From: Alphaproteobacteria bacterium
Lineage (GTDB): Bacteria > Pseudomonadota > Alphaproteobacteria > Sphingomonadales > Emcibacteraceae
Length of the DNA: 38,622 bases
Reading direction: 5' to 3'
NCBI GenBank assembly: GCA_020446675.1
Contig: JAGREE010000046.1
Location: 1 to 38,622 of the forward strand
The notes beneath the pieces are model-generated. The model searched no databases and was not told the DNA's origin. It saw only the letters and a program-made list of their open reading frames with translations. Every line of letters begins with the position of its first letter. Positions within the stretch are counted from its first letter, which is position 1. Position numbers and translations under genes: made by a program. Below, piece after piece: positions 8,244-17,607 of the stretch.

Positions 8244-8624
8244 TTATTTAATTGTCCAAGCAAGTGGAACAACAAAAGTCAATTGACTGTCAGAAGCATC
8301 CGCAGGTGGTTTTGGAAGCGGGCTTACACGCTTTAAAAGCTTAGGCACTTCTCTATCCAAAATTTCTTCCCCTGATGAAGTTTTAATATTCTGAGCAACA
8401 ATATTACCTTCACGGTCTATATTAATTTCTACAGTCGCCTTACCTTCCAATTCTTTCCTGAGTGCTGCACGAGGATAAGATTGTTTTTTTGCTATTGCTT
8501 CATTAACATCATGCTGCCAGCTGCTAATGTCCTGCGCATTCGCAACTGTTATAAACCCTGTAAAAGTTATACCCACAGCAACAAAAACTGATGCCATTAA
8601 TTTCATTAAACTCAATTTGCCCAT
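8244..8624 (-). CDS. Periplasmic TonB C-terminal domain protein
   Basis: 126 residues. A cleavable signal peptide (hydrophobic core VFVAVGITFTGFITVANA, likely cut after ANA) is followed directly by a TonB_C fold: YPRAALRKELEGKATVEINI, DREGNIVAQNIKTSSGEEIL, then LPKPPADASDSQLTFVVPL. Unlike classical TonB it lacks the Pro-rich spacer and a retained membrane anchor, so it is more likely a free periplasmic protein than an energy transducer of the hemin receptor 28 kb away. AGGAG precedes the ATG. It is transcribed alone and has its own terminator. Confidence 0.82.
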   Translation of the reverse strand: MGKLSLMKLMASVFVAVGITFTGFITVANAQDISSWQHDVNEAIAKKQSYPRAALRKELEGKATVEINIDREGNIVAQNIKTSSGEEILDREVPKLLKRVSPLPKPPADASDSQLTFVVPLAWTIK

Positions 8625-8912
8625 TTTTTACTCCTAAAATTTGTGCTACTATTTATTTCCAATTTCAATATTAGACCTTCCGCAGTTACTAAAAAGGTAC
8701 TCAAATTCTGACGGAAACCCCATTTGCATTTATGGACTATAGTGAGAAATGGTAAACTGAAGCTTAAAGATAAAATTTTATCTATTATATAACTGCCATG
8801 TTTATTGACTTTTAGGCTGGAACCGCCAATATTGTTAATATCCACGAACCATAAATTCATTATTGAATTTAATTTAACTTATTGATTTTGTATATATTTT
8901 TCTAGGAAATTA

Positions 8913-9527
8913 ATGAAGAAGCAACCCTTGCAAAAGATACTTATATTAGCACTATTTTTTTTGAATATTTCCCCTTCATTTGCTCAAGATATTTTAAATA
9001 GGGACGAAATTGAAAAATATTTGAAAGCAATGCCACAAATTCGTCAACTTGCTGAAACATATGAAAAAAATATTGACGATGAACAAAAAATCAGTCCCGA
9101 ACTTGATGAAACATCATCAGTCAGTATGACACCGTTGACGGATAGTCTCGACGAAATCAAAAGCCTTCCTACATATGAGGATTTTTTAAAAATAATTAAA
9201 AATATAGGTTTTAACAGTCCAGAAGAGTGGGCCAGTGTTGGCGATCGAATGATGATGGCATATTCAGCATTTCAATTAAAAAATCCTCCCAACCAATCAT
9301 CACCAGATTTAAGTAAGTTAAAAGAAACATTGGCAGACGATCTAGAAAACTTGAAAAAAAACCAATTTATAAGTTCCGAACAAAAACAATTTCTTGTGAA
9401 CAAACTACAAAAATCTATAGCAATGCTAAACGATCCAAATTATATTAACAGCCCAAATATACCCGTAATAGCCCCCTATGTTGAAAGGCTAAGCTCGCTT
9501 TTAAGGAATACCAATGACTCGTACTGA
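8913..9527 (+). CDS. Secreted hypothetical protein
   Basis: 204 residues with a clear signal peptide (KILILALFFLNISPSFAQ, cleavage probably after SFA). The mature part is helical and acidic with no recognised domain; segments include YLKAMPQIRQLAETYEKN and INSPNIPVIAPYVERLSSLL. The spacing of conserved-looking hydrophobic and Pro/Tyr residues at the C-terminus suggests a folded periplasmic domain. Its last 14 bases overlap the following DUF3126 gene, indicating translational coupling. Codon use is more AT-rich than that of the housekeeping neighbours. Confidence 0.72.
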   Translation: MKKQPLQKILILALFFLNISPSFAQDILNRDEIEKYLKAMPQIRQLAETYEKNIDDEQKISPELDETSSVSMTPLTDSLDEIKSLPTYEDFLKIIKNIGFNSPEEWASVGDRMMMAYSAFQLKNPPNQSSPDLSKLKETLADDLENLKKNQFISSEQKQFLVNKLQKSIAMLNDPNYINSPNIPVIAPYVERLSSLLRNTNDSY

Positions 9528-9747
9528 AATTCTACGCATCCGGAAATATCTTAATAATAAATTTGGCAGTGATAAATTTACATTAGAAAAGAGTCAGTCC
9601 GGCGACGACAGTATGGAGGTTCATCTGAATGGTGAATTTATTGGACTAATTTATCGCGATGAAGATGAAGGTGAAGTTTCCTACGCCTTTCAAATGGCTA
9701 TACTTGAAATGGACCTGCCTAATGCCGCTGATGCGTCATTAATCTGA
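9514..9747 (+). CDS. DUF3126 family protein
   Basis: 77 residues. The pattern RKYLNNKFGSDKFTLEKS, SMEVHLNGEFIGLIYRDEDE, then GEVSYAFQMAILEMDLP matches DUF3126, a short alphaproteobacterial family of unknown function. AAGGA sits inside the end of the upstream gene, 6 to 7 nt before the ATG, and the two genes overlap by 14 bp. No signal peptide or membrane segment; probably cytoplasmic. Confidence 0.85.
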   Translation: MTRTEILRIRKYLNNKFGSDKFTLEKSQSGDDSMEVHLNGEFIGLIYRDEDEGEVSYAFQMAILEMDLPNAADASLI

Positions 9748-9748
9748 T

Positions 9749-10366
9749 TTACCCATTTATTGTTTTAAGCTCCGACATAGCCTGTTTGATAATCTGAAAA
9801 CTGGCAATACTGGAAAGTCCTGCCATCATTACTGCCACAATAAAATCAGGCCATCCGGTATTGGTTGCAAATACGCCGGAAGCAGCAATTACAATAGCAA
9901 TATTTCCAATGGCATCATTTCTTGAACAAAGCCAGATTGAGCGCATATTGCTGTCTCCGCCTCTAAACTTGAACAAGAGCACGGCACTGATCACATTTGC
10001 CGCTAAGGCAATAAGACCAATAGTCCCCATTACACCCGCTAAAGGGACTATAGCGTCCTGCGCATTCATAACCGTGCGAACAAAAATCCAGAGCCCCAAT
10101 ATTCCCATACTGGCACCTTTCAGGAGAGCAACAGATGCCCTGATACGCAGAGAGCTTCCTAAAACAAGCAAAGTGACACCATAGGTTATTGAATCAGACA
10201 GAAAATCCAATGCATCCGCCTGTAGAGAAACGGAGTTGGCAAAAAAGGCTGTGCCAAATTCAACAAAAAACATTGCTAAATTAATAATAAATGCTATCCA
10301 CAGCGCGTTGCGGAAAGCATCAACTTTAAGATCTTTTTCGTGTATGTCATGATCGCAGCATGTCAT
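9749..10366 (-). CDS. CDF-family cation transporter, short form
   Basis: 205 residues with about six hydrophobic segments (IAFIINLAMFFVEFGTAFFA, GVTLLVLGSSLRI, GILGLWIFVRTVM, MGTIGLIALAANVISAVLLF, IGNIAIVIAASGVFA, FIVAVMMAGL). Resembles the CDF membrane domain but lacks the usual C-terminal cytoplasmic domain. The metal site is altered: TM2 has ADALDFLSD where Zn exporters have H-x3-D, and TM5 has CSRNDAIGN where they have H-x3-D. The N-terminus is Cys/His-rich (TCCDHDIHEK). Likely exports a divalent metal, the identity being uncertain. Start ATG 10366 is chosen over TTG 10369. Confidence 0.82.
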   Translation of the reverse strand: MTCCDHDIHEKDLKVDAFRNALWIAFIINLAMFFVEFGTAFFANSVSLQADALDFLSDSITYGVTLLVLGSSLRIRASVALLKGASMGILGLWIFVRTVMNAQDAIVPLAGVMGTIGLIALAANVISAVLLFKFRGGDSNMRSIWLCSRNDAIGNIAIVIAASGVFATNTGWPDFIVAVMMAGLSSIASFQIIKQAMSELKTING

Positions 10367-10486
10367 CAATAAAACCTATTTCAATACCTGATCAATTTTT
10401 TTATATTCGCTAACAATGAATTTCATTTTAGTATATAGGCTTATTGTTAACGATGACTTTTTACTTTTCAAGGATAATTTATAAAA

Positions 10487-11155
10487 ATGCTTAAGTTTTA
10501 TCATTATTGGTTTTCTCCCGGCTCAAGAAAAATAAGAATGGCCATGCTGGAAAAGGGAATTGAATTTGAAATGGTCCTTGAACTACCCTGGAAACGGCGC
10601 CATGAATTTCTTATGTTAAATCCTGCCGGTACCGTACCGGTTTTGATCGAAGAGGATGATACTGTCATTTCCGGTACAACCGCCATTTCCGAATATATTG
10701 AAGAAATAAATAATCAGCCAAATTTTCTGGGGACTGATGCAAAATGCAGAGCTGAAGTAAGACGGCTCGTGGAATGGTTTGACGTGAAATTTTTTGAAGA
10801 AGTCACCAACCTGATCATCAATGAAAAAGTGATGAAATTATTTTTAAAAAGAGGCAATACTGAAGCAGCAAATATCCGCTATGCTGCGCAAAACATAAAA
10901 CCTCACCTTAAATATATAGAATATCTTACTGATCGTAGGAACTGGCTTGGCGGTAATGATTTTTCATATGCCGATATATCCGCTGCAACACAAATTTCGT
11001 GTGTTGACTATTTTGGTGACGTTCCATGGGATGGTTACCCAAAAGCGCGTGAATGGTATGCCCGCATTAAATCAAGACCAAGCATGCAAAAAATATTAAA
11101 GGACACGATTTCAGGTCTTACTCCAGCAGCATATTACCGTGATCCTGATTTTTAA
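10487..11155 (+). CDS. fzlA: FzlA-like glutathione S-transferase fold protein
   Basis: 222 residues with a GST N-terminal thioredoxin domain (FYHYWFSPGSRKIRMAMLEK, LNPAGTVPVLIEEDDTVISG, SEYIEE) and an all-helical C-terminal domain (WLGGNDFSYADISAATQIS). The tail GLTPAAYYRDPDF ending in DPDF resembles the conserved C-terminus of FzlA, which in Caulobacter binds FtsZ and is required for cell constriction. In other alphaproteobacteria fzlA is followed by queG, as here (17-nt gap). The alternative is an ordinary GST; the tail and the neighbour favour FzlA. Confidence 0.78.
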   Translation: MLKFYHYWFSPGSRKIRMAMLEKGIEFEMVLELPWKRRHEFLMLNPAGTVPVLIEEDDTVISGTTAISEYIEEINNQPNFLGTDAKCRAEVRRLVEWFDVKFFEEVTNLIINEKVMKLFLKRGNTEAANIRYAAQNIKPHLKYIEYLTDRRNWLGGNDFSYADISAATQISCVDYFGDVPWDGYPKAREWYARIKSRPSMQKILKDTISGLTPAAYYRDPDF

Positions 11156-11172
11156 AATTTAAAGAAGGCATA

Positions 11173-12297
11173 ATGAGCGATACTTTACTTCCAGAGACTT
11201 CAAAATCAGCCATAATTTCATTCGCTCTTAAAACTGGATTCGACGTTGTAAAAATTACTGACCCTTACGGACTAGAAAAAAATGCCGGATTTTTCACCAA
11301 GTATTTAAAACAGTCATTCCACGGTGATATGAAATGGATGGAGGAAAAGGCGGACCGCAGAAAATCCCCTCTTACTTTATGGCCCGAGGTTAAATCCATC
11401 ATTATGGTGGGAATGAATTACGGCCCAGGTGAAAACCCGCTTGATTTTCTGGCCAATAAAAATATCGGTAATATATCGGTTTATGCCCGTGGCCGTGATT
11501 ATCATGATGTTGTTAAAAAACGCCTTAAACAAATTGCCCGATATATCCACCAGGAATATAAGGCGGAAGTAAAGGTTTTTGTTGACACTGCCCCCGTCTT
11601 GGAAAAACCATTGGCCGCAAAAGCCGGACTTGGCTGGCAGGGAAAACACACCAATCTGGTCAGTCGCGATTTTGGATCCTGGTTATTTATTGGCAGCATT
11701 TTCACCACACTTAAAATATCCCCTGACAGCAACGAGCCGGATCATTGTGGCACATGCCGATCCTGTCTTGATATCTGCCCGACAAATGCTTTCCCCGGCC
11801 CATATCAATTGGATGCAAGGCGTTGTATTTCCTATCTGACAATTGAATATAAAGGCCATATTGACGAAGAATTCCGCGCAGCCATGGGAAACCGAATTTA
11901 TGGGTGTGATGACTGCCTGTCTGTTTGTCCCTGGAATAAATATGCTTTAAGAACGAAAGAACATTCCTTCCTTCCAAGAAGCGAACTAAAATATCCCAAA
12001 CTCCTTGAACTTGCACAGCTCGATGAGCCTTCATTTCGTGAAATTTTTTCAGGCTCCCCAATAAAAAGAATTGGCAGAGACTTTTTTATCAGAAATGTAA
12101 TTATCGCTATAGGGAATAGTGGTAACAAATCATCACTCCCTTTGCTCAAGGAAAAATTAACCGAAAAAAGCCCTCATATTCGTGCCATGGCCATATGGGC
12201 CTTAAAAAGGCTAACCAATGAAGATGAATTCAATCACATAAAAAATAAATGCGCAAAATCGGAACATGACCCGGATGTTTTAAAGGAATGGAGATAA
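11173..12297 (+). CDS. queG: Epoxyqueuosine reductase
   Basis: 374 residues, normal length. Contains the B12-dependent N-terminal domain (MVGMNYGP, YARGRDYHDVVKKRL, VDTAPVLEKPLAAKAGLGW), then two [4Fe-4S] motifs: CGTCRSCLDICP and, after DARRCISYLTIE, GCDDCLSVCPWN. The C-terminus is HEAT-repeat-like (SHIRAM-type helices). QueG performs the last step of queuosine formation in the wobble position of tRNA, reducing epoxyqueuosine. It is probably cotranscribed with fzlA. Its stop is directly adjacent to the stop of the convergent TPR gene. Confidence 0.96.
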   Translation: MSDTLLPETSKSAIISFALKTGFDVVKITDPYGLEKNAGFFTKYLKQSFHGDMKWMEEKADRRKSPLTLWPEVKSIIMVGMNYGPGENPLDFLANKNIGNISVYARGRDYHDVVKKRLKQIARYIHQEYKAEVKVFVDTAPVLEKPLAAKAGLGWQGKHTNLVSRDFGSWLFIGSIFTTLKISPDSNEPDHCGTCRSCLDICPTNAFPGPYQLDARRCISYLTIEYKGHIDEEFRAAMGNRIYGCDDCLSVCPWNKYALRTKEHSFLPRSELKYPKLLELAQLDEPSFREIFSGSPIKRIGRDFFIRNVIIAIGNSGNKSSLPLLKEKLTEKSPHIRAMAIWALKRLTNEDEFNHIKNKCAKSEHDPDVLKEWR

Positions 12298-13092
12298 CTA
12301 CTTGCCAATTAGGCGGATATTATCTTCTGCCAGCTTCTGCCAATAACTATCCGGATATTTAGCAATCAGTTTTTTCCATTCAACCAATGCTTTCTCATCA
12401 TGGTGCTGCATCCGATAATTTACACCACTTTCAAACAATACATCCGGATTATTGGGCTCAATACTCAGCGCCATATTTAAATCAAGCCGCGCTTTCGGAT
12501 GCTCGTTTAACTTCCGGAAGGCTTCAGCCCTCAATAAAAAAGCATCCACTTTCTCCGAATTTATATCAAGGGCGCGCTGATAATCCTCAATAGCACCTTT
12601 ATAATTTTCTGACGACGCCAGAACCAGCCCTCTTTCAATCAATATTTCATAAGACAGGGGCGAATTCTCCTCAAGACCATTAATAGAGGCTGTTAAATCA
12701 TTATATGCTTTGTCATACTCTTTTGCTGAATGCCACGCCAATCCCGCAAGATAGTTAAGCTGAATGGTCAGATTTTTTTTATTGTTACTGGCAAAATCAT
12801 TGACACTTTCATTTCGTTGCAGTTTTCCGACAATAGTTTCAAAAAGCTGTGCCGCTTCAGAAAATCTTTCCTGCTCGAAAAGGGCCATACCTTCACAATG
12901 TTGCGCCGCAACACCACCGCCTTCAATATACCATTTACGAGCTTCGTTCAGGGCATTTTTGCTGTCTTGCGCAACACTCGCCAGACATTCCTGATATTTT
13001 TTTGCCTGTGCCGCTTCTGAAGTATCCTGCGCATTGGCAACAGAGACCAGAACCGCCAGTAAGGCCAACATAATTTTAATTAAAGAACCCAT
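12298..13092 (-). CDS. Periplasmic tetratricopeptide-repeat protein
   Basis: 264 residues with a signal peptide (IKIMLALLAVLVSVANAQ, cut after ANA). At least four TPR-like helix pairs follow: AQHCEGMALFEQERFSEAAQ, LAGLAWHSAKEYDKAYNDLT, ERGLVLASSENYKGAIEDYQ, RAEAFRKLNEHPKARLDLNM, then ESGVNYRMQHHDEKALVEWK. TPRs mediate protein contacts; the partner is unknown. It is convergent with queG with no space between stops and has no obvious operon partner. Confidence 0.85.
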   Translation of the reverse strand: MGSLIKIMLALLAVLVSVANAQDTSEAAQAKKYQECLASVAQDSKNALNEARKWYIEGGGVAAQHCEGMALFEQERFSEAAQLFETIVGKLQRNESVNDFASNNKKNLTIQLNYLAGLAWHSAKEYDKAYNDLTASINGLEENSPLSYEILIERGLVLASSENYKGAIEDYQRALDINSEKVDAFLLRAEAFRKLNEHPKARLDLNMALSIEPNNPDVLFESGVNYRMQHHDEKALVEWKKLIAKYPDSYWQKLAEDNIRLIGK

Positions 13093-13184
13093 ATTGACTA
13101 AACCTGCTTTCGTGCTGGTAATTTACCCTTACCTGTATAATTATAATCACTTTAAAGAGCAAATCGTAAAAAGTGACCCTGACA

Positions 13185-14006
13185 ATGAACCTATTCTGCT
13201 TTGGACTTGGCTATACGGCAAATCACCTGATCCGTAGTTTATCACCAGTAAAATGGCAATTTTCAGGCAGCAAAAGAACCGGTAAAAATAGGTTCAATAC
13301 GAATGAACCCCTTCAAGATGCGGATAAAATACTGAAAAAAGTAACGCATCTTCTGATTTCTATTCCCCCGGACAAAAACATTTCGGATCCTGTTTTGTTT
13401 CATCATAAAAAAGATATCGAAAACATGCCGAATTTAAAGTGGATTGGGTATTTATCGGCCACCAGCGTCTATGGTAATTATAATGGAGATTGGGTTGATG
13501 AACAAACCCCCCTCAACCCGACCGGGCAGCGTGGAAAAAACCGTCTTGATGCTGAAAAATTGTGGCTTTCGCTGGATCGGCCAGTCCATATTTTCAGACT
13601 TGCCGGCATTTACGGGCCTGATCGCAACCAGATAGATTCTGTCAGAAACGGCACCGCGAGAAAAATAATCAAACCCGGCCATGTTTTTTCACGAGTGCAT
13701 GTGGATGATATTTGCTCCGCCCTTATCAGATCAATGGAGCAACCCGCACAAAAGGAAATTTATAATATTGCCGATGATTGTCCTGCCGCAACGGCAGACA
13801 TACTCGATTTCATATGCCAGGAATTAAACCTGCCACCAATAGAAGGCGAATTATATGAAAATTCAGATATCAGTCCTGCATTAAGAAGTTTTTATCAGGA
13901 CAATAAACGCGTTAAAAATGATTATGCAAAGCGTGACTTAAACTGGCAGCCTAAATTCCCAAGTTATAAGGAAGGCTACCGCGATATTTTAACAAAACTC
14001 GTTTAA
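13185..14006 (+). CDS. SDR/NAD-dependent epimerase family protein (YeeZ-like)
   Basis: 273 residues from ATG 13185 (GTG 13173 is less likely). The N-terminus MNLFCFGLGYTANHLIRSL is a degenerate Rossmann nucleotide-binding start; the catalytic region has SATSVYGNYNGDWVDEQTPL and HIFRLAGIYGPDRN, with the later VHVDDICSALIRSM block typical of extended SDRs. It lacks the usual full GxxGxxG. Extended SDRs of this kind are often annotated as YeeZ; substrate unknown. The 3' end overlaps the convergent hydrolase gene by 18 bp. Confidence 0.82.
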   Translation: MNLFCFGLGYTANHLIRSLSPVKWQFSGSKRTGKNRFNTNEPLQDADKILKKVTHLLISIPPDKNISDPVLFHHKKDIENMPNLKWIGYLSATSVYGNYNGDWVDEQTPLNPTGQRGKNRLDAEKLWLSLDRPVHIFRLAGIYGPDRNQIDSVRNGTARKIIKPGHVFSRVHVDDICSALIRSMEQPAQKEIYNIADDCPAATADILDFICQELNLPPIEGELYENSDISPALRSFYQDNKRVKNDYAKRDLNWQPKFPSYKEGYRDILTKLV

Positions 14007-14735
14007 AGCCTGTTTCAATCGGCTTAAATCAGCGGGCGTTGACAGTCTGTGGTCCCCTGACTTGCTAAAGCTGATTATGACGTCATCACTTTTTAATTTT
14101 TCAGCAATACGCATTGAAAATTCACTTGGAACGTCATTATCCTTAAGTCCATGAAATAAGCGTACCGGACAGTCAAGTTCAATCGCCTTATTCAATAGAA
14201 GGTGATCATCCCCTTCCTGAATTAGGCCATATGATACCTTATAAGGTTCATCACTATATTCGGAAGGCCCAAGATAAATACCATCTCTTTTTAAGGTTTC
14301 TTTTATAGTGTCTGAATAACTTTCCCACATTAGTTCGCGGGTAAAATCCGGTGCTGCAGCAATGCCGATGAATGCTTTTACCCTGTCTTTCCGGGAGAGC
14401 GAAACCAGCAGCCCGATCCATCCTCCCATGCTCGAGCCAATAATAATTAAAGGACCTTCTGTGACCTGATCAATGACCGATAATGCATCATCCCGCCATT
14501 TGCCAATGGTCCCGTCCTCAAATTTTTCTGAGGAATTGCCGTGACCGGAATAATCAAATCTGACGTAACTTAACCCTAGCTCTTTACAGCTTTCTTCCAG
14601 GAATAGGGCTTTGGTGCCTTCCATATCAGACATATACCCACCACAGAAAACAACCGTCGGGCTACCCCAATTCAGTTTGCGGTAGGCAATTTTTCTATTC
14701 TCAGGTCCAATCAAAAAAGATGGATTTCCGTTCAT
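13989..14735 (-). CDS. Alpha/beta hydrolase
   Basis: 248 residues. The nucleophile elbow is GSSMGG at about residue 99-104, the oxyanion/cap region includes FCGGYMSDMEGTKA, and the acid/His parts are FHGLKDNDVPSEFS and SGDHRLS, so the Ser-Asp-His triad appears complete. The arrangement resembles the ABHD10/ YqiA-like serine hydrolases, which cleave acyl esters or thioesters; the substrate is not predictable. No signal peptide, so likely cytoplasmic. GGATGA upstream serves as ribosome binding site. Confidence 0.85.
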   Translation of the reverse strand: MNGNPSFLIGPENRKIAYRKLNWGSPTVVFCGGYMSDMEGTKALFLEESCKELGLSYVRFDYSGHGNSSEKFEDGTIGKWRDDALSVIDQVTEGPLIIIGSSMGGWIGLLVSLSRKDRVKAFIGIAAAPDFTRELMWESYSDTIKETLKRDGIYLGPSEYSDEPYKVSYGLIQEGDDHLLLNKAIELDCPVRLFHGLKDNDVPSEFSMRIAEKLKSDDVIISFSKSGDHRLSTPADLSRLKQALNEFC

Positions 14736-14896
14736 TTTATCATCCGATACCGTTTATTTTTTGTCTGATAACATAATAATGCCATTTAAGACTAAGAAAT
14801 ACGTAATTTTAAGGTTTGTTCACTTGACTTGAAACTTAAAGGATATAAATTCCAACCATTATAACCAGATTACCAATATTTAATAACGAGATCCTG

Positions 14897-16870
14897 ATGA
14901 GTAGCAAAAATAAAGTCGCCTTAACCCTGCCTGATGGCAGCGTCCGTGAATATAATGGACCGGTGACTGGTATGACGCTTGCCAATGATATTGGTCCGGG
15001 CCTTGCCAAGGCTGCTCTTGTGATTGTCGTTAATGGTGAACAATGGGATCTGTCCCGTGAAATTGAAAAAGATTCAAATGTTTCCATCATTACAAATCGT
15101 GATGATGAAGCACTGGAAATACTCCGCCATGATGCCGCCCATATCCTTGCCGAGGCCGTTAAGGAATTATGGCCGGATACTCAAGTCACAATCGGCCCTG
15201 CTATCGAAAATGGTTTTTATTACGACTTTGCCCGGGATAAGCCCTTTACACCGGAAGATCTGGAACGCATCGAACAGCGCATGAAAGAAATTGTCGAGCG
15301 CAACGAGGAAATTATCCGTACGGAAATGCCCCGCGATGAAGCCGTTAAATTTTTCCGTGATATGGGCGAAGACTATAAAGCGGAAATTATAGCCAGCATC
15401 CCGTCTAATGAGCCGATTACGCTCTACAGACAAGGTGATTTTATCGATCTTTGCCGTGGTCCCCACCTGCCATCAACAAAATATCTGGGCAGCGATACTT
15501 TCAAATTGATGAATGTGGCCGGCGCCTATTGGCGGGGTGACAGCAACAATGAAATGCTGCAGCGTATTTACGGCACTGCCTGGCGCACTAAAAAGGAACT
15601 AAATGCCTATCTGACCCGCATTGAAGAAGCAGAAAAACGTGACCATAGAAAACTGGGCCGCGAGATGGGTCTGTTTCATTTTCAGGAAGAAGCGCAAGGC
15701 TCTGTATTCTGGCATTCTAAAGGCTTCAGGGTTTGGATAGAATTGGAAAGATATATTCGTGCTCGCCTGAGAGAGGACGGATACAATGAAGTAAAAACGC
15801 CTCAACTTATGGATTCAAAATTATGGGAACAATCCGGTCACTGGGGTAAATTCAGAGAAAATATGTTTGTAGTGCCTGATATGGTTCCAAATGCTGAGGG
15901 TGAAATTGAAGTCCCTAAAGATGCACGTATGATGGCCCTAAAGCCGATGAACTGCCCAGCGCATATTCAGATTTTTAAGCAGGGTATAAAAAGCTACCGG
16001 GATCTACCAATTCGTATGTCAGAATTCGGATGTTGTCACAGGAATGAGGCCCATGGTGCCCTGCATGGTCTAATGCGTGTAAGACAAATGACACAGGATG
16101 ATGCCCATATTTTCTGCAGAGAAGATCAAATTATAGATGAAACGAAGCGTTTTCTTCGCCTGTTTGCCCAAGTCTATGATGATATGGGCCTTAGTGAAAT
16201 AAAATACAAACTCGCCACCAGACCGGAAATGCGCGCGGGAAGCGACGAAACATGGGAACTCGCGGAAAAAGCTCTGGCCGAAGCCCTTACCGCAAGCGGC
16301 CTGGAATTTGAATATGCGGAAGGTGAAGGAGCTTTTTATGGACCAAAGCTTGAATTCCATTTGACAGATGCGATTGGCCGGACATGGCAGTGCGGGACTT
16401 TCCAGTTGGATTATGTTTTACCTGATCGCCTCGATGCCAATTATATCGGGCAGGATGGCGAGCGCCACCGACCCGTGATGTTACACAGGGCCGTATTCGG
16501 TACATTTGAACGTTTCATAGGAATTCTTATTGAGCATTACGCCGGGCGTTTTCCCCTTTGGCTCGCTCCTATTCAAGTAATTGTTGCTGGAATTACATCT
16601 GAGCAGGATGATTATGTACAATCTGTATTCGAGAAATTGCAAGCAGCAGGTCTAAGAGCGGAAATTGATTTGCGTAATGAGAAAATAAATTATAAAATCC
16701 GTGAACATTCCCACGCCAAAATACCGGCAATATTCGTTGCAGGTGGCCGGGAAGCAGAAAATAATACAATAACTGTAAGAAGACTTGGCTCAAATAATCA
16801 GGAAACCCTTGATTTAAGTGACGCAATTAATAAACTTGTCACCGAGTCTATTGCCCCGGATAAACGATAA
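14897..16870 (+). CDS. thrS: Threonyl-tRNA synthetase
   Basis: 657 residues, full length. Domains in order: TGS (about 1-65), editing SAD domain with [14 protein letters not shown] and [11 protein letters not shown] (residues 75-240), class II catalytic core with [34 protein letters not shown] and motif 3 [18 protein letters not shown], and the C-terminal anticodon-binding domain. Zinc-ligand motif reads MNCPAH, where E. coli has NCPGH. It charges tRNA-Thr. It heads the classic thrS-infC block. No T-box or tRNA-like operator is evident upstream. Confidence 0.98.
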   Translation: MSSKNKVALTLPDGSVREYNGPVTGMTLANDIGPGLAKAALVIVVNGEQWDLSREIEKDSNVSIITNRDDEALEILRHDAAHILAEAVKELWPDTQVTIGPAIENGFYYDFARDKPFTPEDLERIEQRMKEIVERNEEIIRTEMPRDEAVKFFRDMGEDYKAEIIASIPSNEPITLYRQGDFIDLCRGPHLPSTKYLGSDTFKLMNVAGAYWRGDSNNEMLQRIYGTAWRTKKELNAYLTRIEEAEKRDHRKLGREMGLFHFQEEAQGSVFWHSKGFRVWIELERYIRARLREDGYNEVKTPQLMDSKLWEQSGHWGKFRENMFVVPDMVPNAEGEIEVPKDARMMALKPMNCPAHIQIFKQGIKSYRDLPIRMSEFGCCHRNEAHGALHGLMRVRQMTQDDAHIFCREDQIIDETKRFLRLFAQVYDDMGLSEIKYKLATRPEMRAGSDETWELAEKALAEALTASGLEFEYAEGEGAFYGPKLEFHLTDAIGRTWQCGTFQLDYVLPDRLDANYIGQDGERHRPVMLHRAVFGTFERFIGILIEHYAGRFPLWLAPIQVIVAGITSEQDDYVQSVFEKLQAAGLRAEIDLRNEKINYKIREHSHAKIPAIFVAGGREAENNTITVRRLGSNNQETLDLSDAINKLVTESIAPDKR

Positions 16871-16927
16871 ATTAAGTTTATTGGGTTAAAAACAACCGAT
16901 ACGCTAACAACATAATGGAGAAATTAA

Positions 16928-17464
16928 ATAACTAAGCGACCAATGCAAGGCCCGTCGTCTAAGAAAGGACCCAGGGTCAATGATGATATCATCGAGGATG
17001 AAGTAAGACTTATTGACGAAAATGGTGAAAACCATGGTGCTGTCGCAACTGACAAAGCTATCAAAATGGCAAAAGCAGCTGGTCTGGACCTCGTTGAAAT
17101 ATCACCGAATGCTAATCCCCCTGTTTGTAAAATTCTCGATTATGGAAAATATAAATACGAAGCGCAGAAAAAAGCCAGTCTCGCCCGTAAAAAACAGAAA
17201 ACTGTCGACGTTAAGGAAATAAAATTACGTCCTGGCATTGAAAAGCATGATTATGACGTAAAAATGCGCTCAATCGACAAATTCCTGAGTGCCGGCGATA
17301 AGGTTAAAGTGACGCTAAGATACCGTGGGCGTGAAATGGCGCATCAGGAGCTCGGTATGGAAGTATTAAACCGCGTCAAGGACCAATTTGCCGACGTCAC
17401 AAAAATTGAACAGATGCCAAAAATGGAAGGACGGCAGATGATCATGATAATTGCGCCAAAATAA
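16928..17464 (+). CDS. infC: Translation initiation factor IF-3
   Basis: The annotated-looking ATG is at 16943 (173 residues), but its upstream 22 bases lack a ribosome binding site. GGAG at 16917-16920 sits exactly 7 nt before an in-frame ATA at 16928, and the added residues (M)TKRP make the N-terminus ([18 protein letters not shown]) look like other alphaproteobacterial IF3s. In E. coli infC starts with AUU and IF3 represses its own translation by rejecting such starts, so a non-canonical AUA start is plausible. Domains: IF3-N ([17 protein letters not shown]), linker, IF3-C ([18 protein letters not shown]). IF3 prevents premature subunit joining. Confidence 0.93.
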   Translation: MTKRPMQGPSSKKGPRVNDDIIEDEVRLIDENGENHGAVATDKAIKMAKAAGLDLVEISPNANPPVCKILDYGKYKYEAQKKASLARKKQKTVDVKEIKLRPGIEKHDYDVKMRSIDKFLSAGDKVKVTLRYRGREMAHQELGMEVLNRVKDQFADVTKIEQMPKMEGRQMIMIIAPK

Positions 17465-17492
17465 ACTATTTTTATTAGTCTAAATAAATCAG

Positions 17493-17521
17493 AGCAGCTC
17501 ATTTCCGAGCTGCTTTTTTTA
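17493..17521 (+). terminator. Terminator after infC
   Basis: AGCAGCTC / GAGCTGCT hairpin, loop ATTTCC, followed by seven T. It ends the thrS-infC transcript and isolates it from the candidate sRNA beyond. Confidence 0.9.
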
Positions 17522-17607
17522 TATTTTCGAGTCGCAGATTACCGTCAGTCTCCAACTCATTGAAGTCGCATCATTTTTGTTTTTAAAATTAATTTATGAT
17601 AACATAA

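Noticed and set aside
8612..8860. 82-codon minus-strand frame
   Set aside because: Overlaps the start of the TonB-like gene and has no ribosome binding site or family pattern.
14736..14896. Regulatory RNA ahead of thrS
   Set aside because: No stable hairpin, tRNA-like element or terminator was visible in these bases.
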